Source: UBA2386 sp046306335 (lineage in GTDB: Bacteria; Planctomycetota; UBA1135; UBA2386). Taken from it: a stretch of 53,363 bases of DNA. Positions within the stretch are counted from its first letter, which is position 1. Each line of letters begins with the position of its first letter. The translations under genes were made by a program, and so were the position numbers. The DNA lies in the NCBI GenBank assembly GCA_046306335.1, contig JBKDXM010000011.1, forward strand, positions 1 through 53,363. The letters run 5' to 3'. The notes under the pieces are model-generated. The model ran no database searches and was not told where the DNA came from. It saw only the letters and a program-made list of their open reading frames with translations. This document shows, in pieces, positions 27,393 to 36,402 of this stretch.

Positions 27393-28121
27393 ATGACCGA
27401 ACGCGAACCAATGATCGAGGCCGTCGACCTGTGCAAGCACTACGGGTCGTTCGCCGCCATCGACCACCTTTCGTTCACGATCCGGCGCGGCGAAGTCGTC
27501 GCCTTCCTCGGCCCCAACGGCGCCGGCAAGTCGACGACCATGAAGGTCCTGTCCGGCTACCTGTCGCCGACCTCGGGCAGCGCCCGGCTGTGCGGCGTCG
27601 ACGTGGTCAAGGACCGCGTGCGCGCCGCCGAGAAGCTCGGCTACCTGCCGGAGAACGGACCGCTGTACCCGGAGATGACGCCGCGCGAGCTGCTGACGTT
27701 CTTCGGCGAGGCGCGCGGCCTCGCGGCGGCGAAGCTCGCCGAGCGGCTGGACTTCGTCACGCGCGAGTGCGACCTCGGCGAACTGCTCGACAAGCCGATC
27801 GGCACGTGCAGCAAGGGCCAGAAGCAGCGCGTCGGCATGGCGCAGGCGCTGCTGCACGACCCCGAGGTGCTGATCCTCGACGAGCCGACCACGGGCCTCG
27901 ACCCCAACCAGATCCGCCACGTGCGCGACCTCGTCAAGAAGCTCGGCGAGACGCGCACCGTGCTGCTGTCGACGCACCTGTTCCAGGAGGTCGAGGCGAT
28001 GGCCAGCCGCGTGCTGCTCGTCAGCGCCGGCAAGCTCGCCTTCGACGGCACGCCCGAGCAGTTCAAGGCCCGGGGCGCTGGCAAGATGGACCAGGCCTTC
28101 CACGCGCTCACCACCAACTGA
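27393..28121 (+). CDS. ABC transporter ATP-binding protein, GldA type
   Basis: A 242-residue ABC ATPase with Walker A GPNGAGKSTTMK, signature SKGQKQRVGMAQ, Walker B VLILDEPTTGLD and switch His in VLLSTHLFQEVE. The short form, with a C-terminus ending FHALTTN, is typical of the GldA-like ATPases that drive ABC-2 permeases. It is followed after 11 bases by the permease/GldG fusion and then by a DUF4340 protein, so it energises that exporter-like complex at the inner membrane. GldA/F/G are tied to gliding in Bacteroidetes. In other phyla the cargo is unknown. Confidence 0.93.
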   Translation: MTEREPMIEAVDLCKHYGSFAAIDHLSFTIRRGEVVAFLGPNGAGKSTTMKVLSGYLSPTSGSARLCGVDVVKDRVRAAEKLGYLPENGPLYPEMTPRELLTFFGEARGLAAAKLAERLDFVTRECDLGELLDKPIGTCSKGQKQRVGMAQALLHDPEVLILDEPTTGLDPNQIRHVRDLVKKLGETRTVLLSTHLFQEVEAMASRVLLVSAGKLAFDGTPEQFKARGAGKMDQAFHALTTN

Positions 28122-28132
28122 GGAGCACGACC

Positions 28133-30790
28133 ATGAACAAGCACGTCGTCCTCGCCGTCGCCAAGCGCGACCTGCGCAGCTGGTTCGGCAATCCGACCAA
28201 CTACGTCTTCATCATGCTGTTCGTCGCCGTGTCGGCGGGCTTCATGATGTGGTCGCCGCGGTTCTTCCTGAACAACCTCGCCAACCTCGACACGTGGAGC
28301 GAGTGGTTCCCGACGATCGCCGTCGTCTTCGTGTCGGCCGCGACGATGGGCATGTGGACCAGCGAGCGCGCCAACGGCACGCAGGAGCTGCTGTTCACCC
28401 TGCCCGCGCGCGACAGCGACCTGCTGGCCGGGAAGTTCCTCGCCCAGGTCGCCGTCTGGAGCGCGTCGCTGGCGTTCACGCTGGCGATGCCGGTCGCCGT
28501 CGCGCTGCTCGGCGCGCCGGACGTCGGCCAGGTGTTCGCCAACTACGTCGGCTTCTGGCTCTTCGGCGTGATGCTGGTCAGCGTGTCGATGATCGGCTCG
28601 CAGATGACGGCGAACGCGACCATCGCGTTCATCGTCTCGATGCTCGCCTGCGGCTTCGTCGTCTACCTGGGCTCGGTGCTCAACCTCGCCGGCTTCCGCA
28701 GCTGGGCGACCAACGGCACCGCCGGCCAGTTCGCCGAGTTCGCGCGCGGCATGATCCCGGTGTCGGGCGTCGTGCTGTTCCTCGGCCTGACGGCGACGTT
28801 CCTCTACCTGAGCCTCGCGCTGCTGGCGCGCCGCCACTGGCGCGACACCAGCGAGGGCGGCCATGGCATCGCCCGCGCGCTCGCGTTCGCCGTCGGCACG
28901 CTGTCGCTGACGATCATCGCCGTACATGCGCTGCCGCGCTTCGACGCCACCAGCGAGGGCATCCACTCGCTCGGCGGCGAGAGCCGCAAGCTGCTCGCCG
29001 GCCTCGACGCCAACAAGCCGGTCGTCATCCGCGCCTACGTCAGCGACGAGGTGCCGGAGCAGCTGGTGCAGCAGCGTCGCCTGCTGCTGAACCTCGTCGA
29101 CCAGTTCGACGCCATCGGCGGCGACGCCGTGCAGAAGGACGTCGTCATCCCGCAGCCGTTCTCGCCCGAGGCGCGCGCGGCGGAGGCCAACTACGGCATC
29201 CGCGCGCAGACGATCCCGGCCGAGGTGCCCGGCGGCGGCTACACCGAGATGCAGGTCTTCCTCGGCTTCGTCGTCAGCAGCGGCACCGAGGAGGTGGTGA
29301 CGCCGTTCGTCGAGCCCGGCCTGCCGCTGGAGTACGAGCTCGCGCGCAGCGTGCGCGTCGTCAGCAACCAGGCGCGCAAGAAGGTCGGCGTGCTGAAGAC
29401 CGACGTCGAGATCGTCGGCGGCTTCGACTTCCAGAGCTTCCAGCAGAAGCAGCGCTGGCTGATCGCCGACGAGCTGCAGCAGCAGTACCAGGTCGAGAAC
29501 GTCGACGCCGACAAGGACTACCCCGAGGGCATCGACTGCCTCGTCGTGCCGCAGCCGAGCTCGCTCGTCCAGGAGCAGATGGACCGGCTCAAGCAGTGGA
29601 TCCTCGCCGGCAAGCCGACGCTGCTGCTGGAGGACCCGCTGCCGATCCAGGCGCCGGGCACCGCCGCCGACGACCAGAAGGGCGGCATGCAGTCGCGCAT
29701 GATGGGCGGCGGCGGGCCGCAGAAGGGCGACATGGAGTCGTTCTACGGCAGCTTCGGCCTGCGCGTCGCGAAGAGCGACCTCGTCTGGGACACGTCGTCG
29801 GTCAGCCTGTTCGGCGGCCAGTTCCCGCGCACGTTCGTGTTCGCCGGCGCGGCGGGCATGGACCCGCAGAGCCCGCTGACCAAGGGCCTGCAGTCGGTCG
29901 TCATGATGATGGCCGGCAACGTCGAGCCGAGCGGCATGCAGGGCGTGAACTTCACGCCGCTGGTGCAGTCGGTCGGCGAGCCGGGCCGCGACGGCCCGAA
30001 GAACGGCGTCCTGCCCAAGTACGAGAGCGCGCCCGGCCGCGGTGACGGCTTCCTGGTGTTCGACTTCTTCGGCCGCATGCAGCAGAACCCCAACGCGCGC
30101 CTGCGCCCGAGCAACCGGCCGTACACGCTGGTCGCGCGCGTCACCGGCAAGCCGGCTGGCTCCGACAAGGAGCTCAACCTGATCCACTGGACCGACCTCG
30201 ACGCGATCGGCAACCAGTTCTTCCAGATCCGCCGCCAGGTCAACGACCCGAACCTGCGCTTCGACAACGTGCCGCTGGTGCTGAACTGCATCGACAGCCT
30301 CGTCGGCGACGAGAGCCTGATCGAGCTGCGCAAGCGCCGGCCGCTGCTGCGCCGCCTGACCGCGGTCGAGGCCGCGCAGAGCGACTTCGAGCGCAAGTGG
30401 ACGGAGCAGAAGCAGCAGGCCGAGGAGGACTCGGACAAGGCGCTGCAGGAGGCGCAGGCGCGCCTGGACGCCGCGGTCGCCAAGATCCGCGAGGACAAGG
30501 CGCTCGACGAGCAGTCGCGCGAGAACAAGATCGTCGAGGTCCAGTCCGTCGAGAACCGCAAGTTCGAGGCGGCGAAGGCCGACATCGAGGCCAAGCGCAA
30601 GGAGCGCATCGAGATGGCCCAGTACGACCGCGACGCGGCCCGGCGGGGCATCTACAACCGCTACCGCGTGCTCACCGTGCTGCTCGCGCCGATCCCGGCG
30701 CTGCTGTTCGGGATCGTCACGTTCACCCGCCGTCGCTCGCGCGCGCAGGCCATCGTGCCGAAGAACCGTCAGGTTGGAGGTGCCGCATGA
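28133..30790 (+). CDS. ABC-2 permease fused to GldG-like auxiliary domain
   Basis: An 885-residue membrane protein. Residues 1-240 form an ABC-2 permease (GldF-like) with six helices, starting with AVAKRDLRSWFGNPTNYVFI. A helix at about 250-270 leads into a long periplasmic GldG-type ABC_transp_aux domain (PVVIRAYVSDEVPEQL; KKVGVLKTDVEIVGGFDF; LVVPQPSSLVQEQMDRLKQW). Residues about 740-835 are a highly charged coiled coil (KWTEQKQQAEEDSDKALQEA), followed by a final membrane helix. AGGAG precedes the ATG at 28133. GldF and GldG are separate proteins in Flavobacterium; here they are one chain. The stop overlaps the next ATG. Confidence 0.9.
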   Translation: MNKHVVLAVAKRDLRSWFGNPTNYVFIMLFVAVSAGFMMWSPRFFLNNLANLDTWSEWFPTIAVVFVSAATMGMWTSERANGTQELLFTLPARDSDLLAGKFLAQVAVWSASLAFTLAMPVAVALLGAPDVGQVFANYVGFWLFGVMLVSVSMIGSQMTANATIAFIVSMLACGFVVYLGSVLNLAGFRSWATNGTAGQFAEFARGMIPVSGVVLFLGLTATFLYLSLALLARRHWRDTSEGGHGIARALAFAVGTLSLTIIAVHALPRFDATSEGIHSLGGESRKLLAGLDANKPVVIRAYVSDEVPEQLVQQRRLLLNLVDQFDAIGGDAVQKDVVIPQPFSPEARAAEANYGIRAQTIPAEVPGGGYTEMQVFLGFVVSSGTEEVVTPFVEPGLPLEYELARSVRVVSNQARKKVGVLKTDVEIVGGFDFQSFQQKQRWLIADELQQQYQVENVDADKDYPEGIDCLVVPQPSSLVQEQMDRLKQWILAGKPTLLLEDPLPIQAPGTAADDQKGGMQSRMMGGGGPQKGDMESFYGSFGLRVAKSDLVWDTSSVSLFGGQFPRTFVFAGAAGMDPQSPLTKGLQSVVMMMAGNVEPSGMQGVNFTPLVQSVGEPGRDGPKNGVLPKYESAPGRGDGFLVFDFFGRMQQNPNARLRPSNRPYTLVARVTGKPAGSDKELNLIHWTDLDAIGNQFFQIRRQVNDPNLRFDNVPLVLNCIDSLVGDESLIELRKRRPLLRRLTAVEAAQSDFERKWTEQKQQAEEDSDKALQEAQARLDAAVAKIREDKALDEQSRENKIVEVQSVENRKFEAAKADIEAKRKERIEMAQYDRDAARRGIYNRYRVLTVLLAPIPALLFGIVTFTRRRSRAQAIVPKNRQVGGAA

Positions 30791-32466
30791 ACGAGATGAT
30801 GAAGACCGCCGCGATCTGCGGCGGCGCCGTCGTGCTCGCCGTCGTCGCGTCGACGATGGGTCCCAAGGAGATCAAGAACGACCTGTTCTCCGACCAGGGC
30901 GAGCTGTTCTTCCCCCAGTTCACCGACCCGACCGCCGCCGTCGACCTCGAGGTGACGCAGTTCCTCGAAGGCTCGGCGGAGGCGCGCAAGTTCGCGGTTC
31001 GCCGCGACGCCGAGGGCCGCTGGACGATCCCGTCGCACGGCAACTACCCGGCGGACGCCAAGGACCGCATGGGCAAGGCGGCGGCGCTGCTGATCGGCCT
31101 CAAGAAGGAGCAGTGCGTCGGCGAGCGCAAGGAGGACGAGGTCGCGTACGGCGTCGTCGACCCGCTCGACGGCGGCACCGAGACCAAGGGCCGCGGCACG
31201 CGCGTCACCATGAAGGACAGCGCCGGCAACGTGCTGGCCGACCTCGTGATCGGCAAGGAGGTCGAGAAGAAGTTGCAGGTGCGCTACCTGCGCGCGCCCG
31301 GCAAGAAGCGCGTCTACGCCGCCAAGCTCGACGGCGAGGTGTCGACGAAGTTCGCCGACTGGATCGAGACCGACCTGCTGAAGGCGCAGTCGTGGGACAT
31401 CGCCAAGGTCACGATGGACAACTACTCCGTCGACGAGACCAGCGGCACGATCAAGAAAGGCGACGTCTACGTCGCCAGCAAGGACGACGCCGGCAAGTGG
31501 GCCTTCGACGGCCTCGACGCCGCCAAGGAGGAGCCGAACGAGGACAAGCTGCGCGAGGTCGGCGACACGCTCGGCCAGATCAAGATCGTCGGCGTGCGCA
31601 AGAAGCCCGAGGGCCTGACCGCGATGCTGGAGCAGGCGACCGGCTTCGACCGCCAGATCCTGCGCCAGACGCTCGCCGAGAAGGGCTACTTCGTCGCCAA
31701 CAACGGCAAGCTGGTCAGCAACGAGGGCGACCTGCTGTTCGAGACCAAGAAGGGCGTGCGCTACACGCTGCGCTTCGGCGAGCTGGTGCCGGGCTCCGGC
31801 CTCGACGTGTCGTCGGGCGCCGAGGACCCGAAGAGCAAGCCGAAGGAAGGCGAGGCGCCGAAGCCCGGCGACAACCGCTACCTGATGGTCACCGCCGAGT
31901 TCCAGGAGTCGCTGCTGCCGAAGCCGGCGGGCGTGCGCCTGCCGCAGGAGCAGCTCGACAAGCGCGCGACGGCGCGGCGCGACATCGAGGACATCCAGAA
32001 GGCGGTCGAGGCCTTCCGGGCCAAGAACGAGAACAAGCTGCCCGAGTCGCTCGCCAAGCTCGCCGAGAAGCCGGCCGAGGGCGCGGCACTGCTCGCCGAG
32101 CTGAAGAAGGACCCGTGGGGCAACGACTACATCCTGTCGGCCGCGGGCGACAGCTACCTCGTCATCAGCTACGCCGACGGCAACGCCGAGGGTGGCGAAG
32201 GCGCGGCGACCGACGTGCGCAGCGACCGGCTGCCGCTGGAGGACGAGCTGAAGAAGACGGCCGACGCGTGGGCCGAGCACGACCGCAAGGTCGAGGACGG
32301 CCGCAAGGAGGCCGAGAAGCTGACCAAGCGCTTCGGCAGCTGGTACTACGTCATCGACGGCGCGCTGTTCCAGAAGCTGAAGCCCAAGCGCGAGGACCTC
32401 GTCAAGCCGAAGGCGGCCGAGCCGGCCCCGGGCACGGCGCCGGGCGGCAACGAGCCGCCGAAGTGA
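30787..32466 (+). CDS. DUF4340 protein with embedded GspG-like C-terminal domain
   Basis: A 559-residue protein with an N-terminal membrane anchor (ICGGAVVLAVVASTMGP) and a DUF4340 domain, recognisable by RWTIPSHGNYPADAKDR and VAYGVVDPLDGG. DUF4340 proteins regularly follow GldG-type genes, as here with an ATGA overlap. Residues about 395-480 resemble the periplasmic part of the major type II secretion pseudopilin GspG: DIEDIQKAVEAFRAKNENKL, LPESLAKL, LKKDPWGNDYILS and YADGNAEGGEG, including the calcium-loop style. No prepilin leader is present. The combined architecture is unusual. It is probably a periplasmic partner of the ABC complex. Confidence 0.82.
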   Translation: MNEMMKTAAICGGAVVLAVVASTMGPKEIKNDLFSDQGELFFPQFTDPTAAVDLEVTQFLEGSAEARKFAVRRDAEGRWTIPSHGNYPADAKDRMGKAAALLIGLKKEQCVGERKEDEVAYGVVDPLDGGTETKGRGTRVTMKDSAGNVLADLVIGKEVEKKLQVRYLRAPGKKRVYAAKLDGEVSTKFADWIETDLLKAQSWDIAKVTMDNYSVDETSGTIKKGDVYVASKDDAGKWAFDGLDAAKEEPNEDKLREVGDTLGQIKIVGVRKKPEGLTAMLEQATGFDRQILRQTLAEKGYFVANNGKLVSNEGDLLFETKKGVRYTLRFGELVPGSGLDVSSGAEDPKSKPKEGEAPKPGDNRYLMVTAEFQESLLPKPAGVRLPQEQLDKRATARRDIEDIQKAVEAFRAKNENKLPESLAKLAEKPAEGAALLAELKKDPWGNDYILSAAGDSYLVISYADGNAEGGEGAATDVRSDRLPLEDELKKTADAWAEHDRKVEDGRKEAEKLTKRFGSWYYVIDGALFQKLKPKREDLVKPKAAEPAPGTAPGGNEPPK

Positions 32467-32561
32467 CCGGGCGCGCCGCGGGCCGCCGAGCGCGGCCCGC
32501 GTGTGTGTTCGCGGGCGCTACGATGCCGCGCGTGTCCGAACCCCGATTCCCCAGGAGCTCC

Positions 32562-33749
32562 ATGTCGAGACCCGTTCTCGCCGCCCTGCTCCTGTTGCTC
32601 GCGCCGAGCGCCGCGTTCGCCCAAGGGCAGACGCCGCCGCCGGCCGCCGCGCAGCAGGACCCGGAAGCGGCCTACAACGAGCTGGTCAAGGCCTTCAACA
32701 AGGCGACCAGCGATTGGCAGACCGAGGCGCAGGCCGCCGTCGAGAAGGCGCAGGCTGCCGGCGAGCGCATGCCCGCCATCGCGATGCAGCCGCCGACCAA
32801 GCAGTTCGTGGCGCAGGCGGAGGAGTTCGCCGCGGCCCACGCCGGCAAGGACGCGGCGGTGCCGTTCCTCGGCTTCGTCGTGAAGTACGCCAGCAACGAG
32901 CGCGCGGCGGTCAAGAAGGCCGTCGAGACGCTCGCCAACGCGCACGCCAAGAGCCCGGCCATCGGTGACGTGCTGCCGCACGTCGGCAACGCCCGGCGCT
33001 TCGGCGCGCAGAAGCAGGTGTTCGCCCTGCTCGACGCCGTCGTCGACGGCCACGCGGACGTCGACACCAAGGCGCAGGCCCTGCTCGTGCGCGGCGGCCT
33101 GCGGCTGGAGACGGCGCGGAACGACGCGCAGCGCAAGGCGGCGGAGGCCGACCTGCGCGCCGTCGCGACGGCGACGAAGAACGAGGAGATCCTCGCGCAG
33201 GCGAAGGACGCGCTGTTCGAGATCGAGAACCTGCAGGTCGGCTGCAAGGCGCCGGAGATCGAGGGCGTCGACACCGACGGCGTGCCGTTCAAGCTCAGCG
33301 ACTACCGCGGCAAGGTGGTCTTGCTCGACTTCTGGGGATTCTGGTGAGGCCCCTGCCGGGACATGATCCCGCACGAGCGGTCGCTCGTGGAGAAGTGGAA
33401 GGACAAGCCGTTCGTCATCCTCGGCGTCAACAGCGACGGCACGGACACCGAGGAAGGCCTGAAGAAGTTCCGCGAGATGGCGAAGGCGGACGGCGTCACG
33501 TGGCGCAGCTTCCGCGACGAAGGCAGCACGCCGCGCATCAGCGAGACGTGGCGCGTGCAAGGCTGGCCGACGCTCTACTTCCTCGACCATGACGGCGTCA
33601 TCCGGCACAAGGACCTGCGCGACGACGCCGAGATGGAGAAGGCGCTCGAAGCGATGATCGCCGCCGCCGAGGCGGCCGCGAAGGCACCGAAGGCCGCCGA
33701 GGCTCCACAGGCCCCGGCGACGCCCGAGCCCAAGAAGGCAGGCAAGTAG
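32562..33749 (+). CDS. Thioredoxin/TlpA-like selenoprotein candidate (UGPC active site)
   Basis: A 395-residue secreted or periplasmic protein read through TGA at 33345-33347 as selenocysteine 262. A signal peptide (MSRPVLAALLLLLAPSAAFA) follows AGGAG and ATG 32562. Residues about 25-220 are helical, and residues about 224-370 are a TlpA/AhpC-TSA thioredoxin domain: GCKAPEIEGVDTDGVPFKL, VVLLDFWGFW, then [TGA]GPCRDMIPHERSLVEKW, GWPTLYFLDHDGVIRH. Relatives have Cys at this exact position. The frame and codon pattern continue normally after TGA, and a 7-bp hairpin with loop GGTC begins 25 bases downstream. Without Sec insertion the product would lack its redox centre. It lies 95 bases after the DUF4340 gene and is possibly co-transcribed. 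Confidence 0.8.
33372..33389 (+). promoter_or_regulatory. Candidate bacterial SECIS element
   Basis: CACGAGC-GGTC-GCTCGTG is a perfect 7-bp stem with a 4-nt GGUC loop in the mRNA, its loop starting 32 bases after the in-frame UGA. Known bacterial SECIS hairpins place the apical loop roughly 16-37 bases after UGA with G residues at its start, and the E. coli fdhF loop also contains GGUC. A smaller hairpin, CGGGA-CATGA-TCCCG (33357-33371), lies just before it. SelB binding is inferred. Confidence 0.72.
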
Positions 33750-33751
33750 TC

Positions 33752-33795
33752 GGCTGTCCGCTGGCTGTCCGCCGGCAGTCCGCTGGCAGTGTGCG
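33752..33795. repeat. 11-bp tandem repeat
   Basis: Four head-to-tail units of the form GGC(T/A)GTCCGC(T/C), the last diverged, directly after the stop codon of the selenoprotein candidate. No function is apparent; the period of 11 is close to one helical turn. Confidence 0.7.
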
Positions 33796-34138
33796 CGGCG
33801 GCGGCCATGGGGTCGCCGCCGCGCGCGTTCGTTCCGTGTGTGCGCCATGGTCGATGGTGCGCCGCATGGCGCGCATGGTGCAGGTGCAGCGCTTGGCGCG
33901 CTCGACCGCGGCAGCGAGCGTTCGCGGCGATGGGCGCGCCAAGTCGGAGCGGTTGCGACCCCCGCTCCCGCTCCCGCCCGCTCCCGCCCGCGCCCGCTGC
34001 GCCGACCTCATCCCAGGCCTTCGCGGCAGAATCGTTGGGGGAGGGCGGTTGCCGCGCTGCGCCGGCAGCGATTCCGGCCGGTTTGGCCGCACGCAGCGCG
34101 TCGTCGCCCGCTACCCGACCCTTGGCGCTGCCGCGCGG
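33796..34138. other. Intergenic region, low complexity
   Basis: No gene is supported between the thioredoxin-like gene and the end of folE. A C-rich stretch of repeated CCCGCTC/CCCGCC units lies around 33959-34000. No clear terminator with a T-tract was found. Confidence 0.4.
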
Positions 34139-34795
34139 TCAGTCCTCCAGCATCCGCAGCACTTCCGCCCGCGCCTGCGCGTCGGTTTGCCACAGGCCGA
34201 GGCACTGGGTCGTGATCGTCTCGGCGCCGCGCTTCTTCACGCCGCGCGTCGCCATGCACTGGTGCTCGCAGGCGATCACGACCGCCACGGCCTTGGCGTC
34301 GAGCGTGTCGTGGATGGCGTGCGCGATCTGCGCGGTCAGGCGCTCCTGGATCTGCAGCCGGCGTGCGAACGCGTCCACGACGCGCGCGAGCTTGCTGAGC
34401 CCGACGACCTTCGCGTTCGGCAGGTACGCGACGTGCGCGCGGCCCGTGAACGGCACCATGTGGTGCTCGCAGTGCGAGTGCACCTCGATGTCGCGCACGA
34501 CCACCGGACCGGAGTAACCTTCCAGTTCCTCGAAGCTCTTCTTCAGCAACTCCGCCGGATCCTGCTGGTAGCCGGCGAAGTACTCGCCGTACGAACGCAG
34601 CACGCGGTCCGGCGTCTCCAGCAGGCCTTCGCGCGTCGGGTCTTCGCCGAGCCACGCCAGCAGCGTGCGCAGGGCCTCGTGCGCCTCCTCGCGGCTCGGC
34701 CGGTCGAGCGGCGCCGGCGCCAGCGGGTTCGGGCGGCCGAACTGCGACGGGCGCGGGGCGGCGGGGGCGGCGAAGACGTCGAGGCGCGCGTTCAT
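34139..34795 (-). CDS. folE: GTP cyclohydrolase I (FolE)
   Basis: A 218-residue enzyme converting GTP to 7,8-dihydroneopterin triphosphate, the first step of tetrahydrofolate synthesis. The zinc ligands are visible in VHSHCEHHMVPF (Cys and His) and IACEHQCMATRGVKKRGA (second Cys). The signature PNAKVVGLSKLARVVD and the catalytic region RLTAQIAHAI are intact. The extra ~30 residues at the N-terminus are Pro/Arg-rich and variable, as in other members. It is transcribed alone on the minus strand, with the DCC-family gene ending 139 bases upstream of its start. Confidence 0.96.
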   Translation of the reverse strand: MNARLDVFAAPAAPRPSQFGRPNPLAPAPLDRPSREEAHEALRTLLAWLGEDPTREGLLETPDRVLRSYGEYFAGYQQDPAELLKKSFEELEGYSGPVVVRDIEVHSHCEHHMVPFTGRAHVAYLPNAKVVGLSKLARVVDAFARRLQIQERLTAQIAHAIHDTLDAKAVAVVIACEHQCMATRGVKKRGAETITTQCLGLWQTDAQARAEVLRMLED

Positions 34796-34934
34796 AACCG
34801 TGGGCTTCGCGGCCCGACGCGTTCGGGATGCACTCCGTTCCCCGCGGCCGTCGGATGCTCGCGCCCGCGGCGCCCGTGCCCCGCGCCGATCCGGCAGGCC
34901 TGCCCGTGTCCGGGCCGCGGCCTTGGCCGATCCT

Positions 34935-35327
34935 TCACCGCACGGCGCAGGAGCCGCCGTCGCAGCGCCGGCCGAACAGCCGGCCGAGCGGCACGCGGTA
35001 GCGCGCGAACACGAGGTAGCCGAGGTCGAAGACCCAGCGCAGCACCGGCCAACCGGTCGGCGCCATGGCCCAGCCGACGCCGGCCGCGCGCCAAGCGGCG
35101 CGCATCGCCGCCATGCCCTCCACGACCGTGCCGTCGGCGGCGACGCCGTGCAGCCGGGCGTGGACGCGTTCCTTGCTCAGCCCGAAGCGCGCCGGATCGA
35201 AGCCCGGGGCGGCGATGTCGATGGCGCCGAGCCGCCCGTGCTTGTCGCGGCGCTGCAGCCACTCGACCTCGCGCTTGCAGAACGGGCACTCGCTGTCGAA
35301 CAGCAGGGTGAAGGCAGCCGGGGACAT
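34935..35327 (-). CDS. DCC-family thiol-disulfide oxidoreductase-like protein (DUF393)
   Basis: A 130-residue protein of the DUF393/DCC family. The signature is TLLFDSECPFCKREVEWLQ, with a C-x-x-C dithiol pair in a thioredoxin-like context, followed by GAIDIAAPGFD and a C-terminal YLVFARYRVPLGRLFG. The family is usually called predicted thiol-disulfide oxidoreductase; the substrate is unknown. ATG 35327 was chosen because it sits immediately before the conserved first strand. The sequence upstream belongs to a broken gene in another frame that may once have been co-transcribed. Confidence 0.85.
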   Translation of the reverse strand: MSPAAFTLLFDSECPFCKREVEWLQRRDKHGRLGAIDIAAPGFDPARFGLSKERVHARLHGVAADGTVVEGMAAMRAAWRAAGVGWAMAPTGWPVLRWVFDLGYLVFARYRVPLGRLFGRRCDGGSCAVR

Positions 35328-35926
35328 GGTGGGCACGTTCGCCGGGTCGCCGGGCGGGGATGCGCCCCGTTCCCTTGGGGCGCGCCGTCTCGATGGCAGC
35401 GAGCAGTTCTTCGTCGTTGGCGGCCAGCTGGCCCCGGGCGACGTAGACCAGCGCGCCGTCGAGCTCGTGCCACGTGATGTGGTGATGCGGCTCACCGAGC
35501 GCGACAGGATCGCGCCGCAGGGTCCAGCCTCGTCGGTGGCGTACCCCCGGCGGCGTGGTCGAGCAGCGCTGTGGCCTTGCCGTCGTCGACCAGCGTGCGC
35601 AGCACTTGGTTGCCGTCTTGCTGGTCGACGCGCAGGCGCAACTTGCTGCCGCGCCAAGCGAGGAGCACGCGGTGGGCGAGTCCGATTCCGCTGGGGAGCG
35701 GCAGTCGGCGAGCCGATGCGTCCCGCGCCGCCGGGTCTTCCGCACCGATCCACCGCGTGACCTCGATCTGGACCGCCACGAGCGCACGCATGGCCTGGAT
35801 GCCGCGGCGCAGCACGCGCGTGGCGGCCGGGTCGATCGCCGGTCCCGCGGGTGCCTGCGCTGGCGTGCACGCCAGCGCGACTGCGAGCGCGAGCAGGAGG
35901 TGGGGCAGGCAGACGACGGGACGCAA
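35328..35926 (-). pseudogene. Secreted protein of unknown family, frameshifted
   Basis: Starts at 35926 with a signal or lipoprotein-like N-terminus (LLLALAVALACTPAQAPA) and continues coding-like to about 35545 (LVDDGKATALLDHAAGG). The original frame then stops at 35492, while coding character continues one frame over (HHHITWHELDGALVYVARGQ, ANDEELLAAIETARPKG). The shift coincides with a run of five identical bases at about 35543-35547, so a one-base indel, biological or from sequencing, is likely. The second frame has no clear stop before the DCC gene. The family was not recognised. Confidence 0.45.
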
Positions 35927-35986
35927 GGGCGCGGCGATCGTCCGGAGGCGTATGGCCGTGCGCCGCGCGACCCTGCCGCGCGGGCT

Positions 35987-36310
35987 TCAGCCAGCGGCCG
36001 GCCGGAAGCCGTGCACCGCGACGAAGGCCGCCGCGCCGAGCACGAAGCCCGCGGCGGCGCCCCAGAGCCCCGGTTGCCGCACGCGCCGCAGCGCGGCGAG
36101 GTAGCCCGGCAGGATGCCGCGCGGCAGCGCCCAGACGGCGGCGCAGGCGTTGCCGAGGCCGGTCGGCCGGCGCAGCAGCAGGTGGGGCAGCGCGAGCGCT
36201 GTCAGCAGCGCCGACAGCGCAGCGGCGACGGCGGACAGCGCGGCCGCGAAGAGCAGCGGCAGCCCGACGAGGCCGGTGACGAGCCAGGTGGCGGCGTGCA
36301 CCAGCGGCAT
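35987..36310 (-). CDS. Small membrane protein of unknown function
   Basis: A hydrophobic protein of about 107 residues with three likely membrane segments (VTGLVGLPLLFAAALSAVAA, a second Ala/Leu-rich helix, and GAAAGFVLGAAAFVAVHGF near the end). The frame is open into the tRNA-Phe gene upstream, but translation of a tRNA is not credible. ATG 36310 is therefore taken as the first reasonable start; an earlier non-ATG start is possible. No family was recognised. Confidence 0.45.
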   Translation of the reverse strand: MPLVHAATWLVTGLVGLPLLFAAALSAVAAALSALLTALALPHLLLRRPTGLGNACAAVWALPRGILPGYLAALRRVRQPGLWGAAAGFVLGAAAFVAVHGFRPAAG

Positions 36311-36402
36311 CGGCCGCCAGGCGGCGGCCAGGGCCCATGTCAGGCCGGCGGCGACGGCGCCGGCCAGCAGGGCGGCGCGAACGGTCGCGGAAGAGGAAGG
36401 AC

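Noticed and set aside
23743..27411. A 1222-codon minus-strand open frame
   Set aside because: It lies opposite the amidohydrolase/LamG gene and the lipoprotein, is rich in Arg/Ala/His and has no recognisable domain.
33357..33371. Hairpin CGGGA-CATGA-TCCCG as the SECIS
   Set aside because: Its loop begins only 15 bases after TGA, outside the usual range, and its loop lacks a leading G; the GGTC-loop hairpin just downstream fits better.
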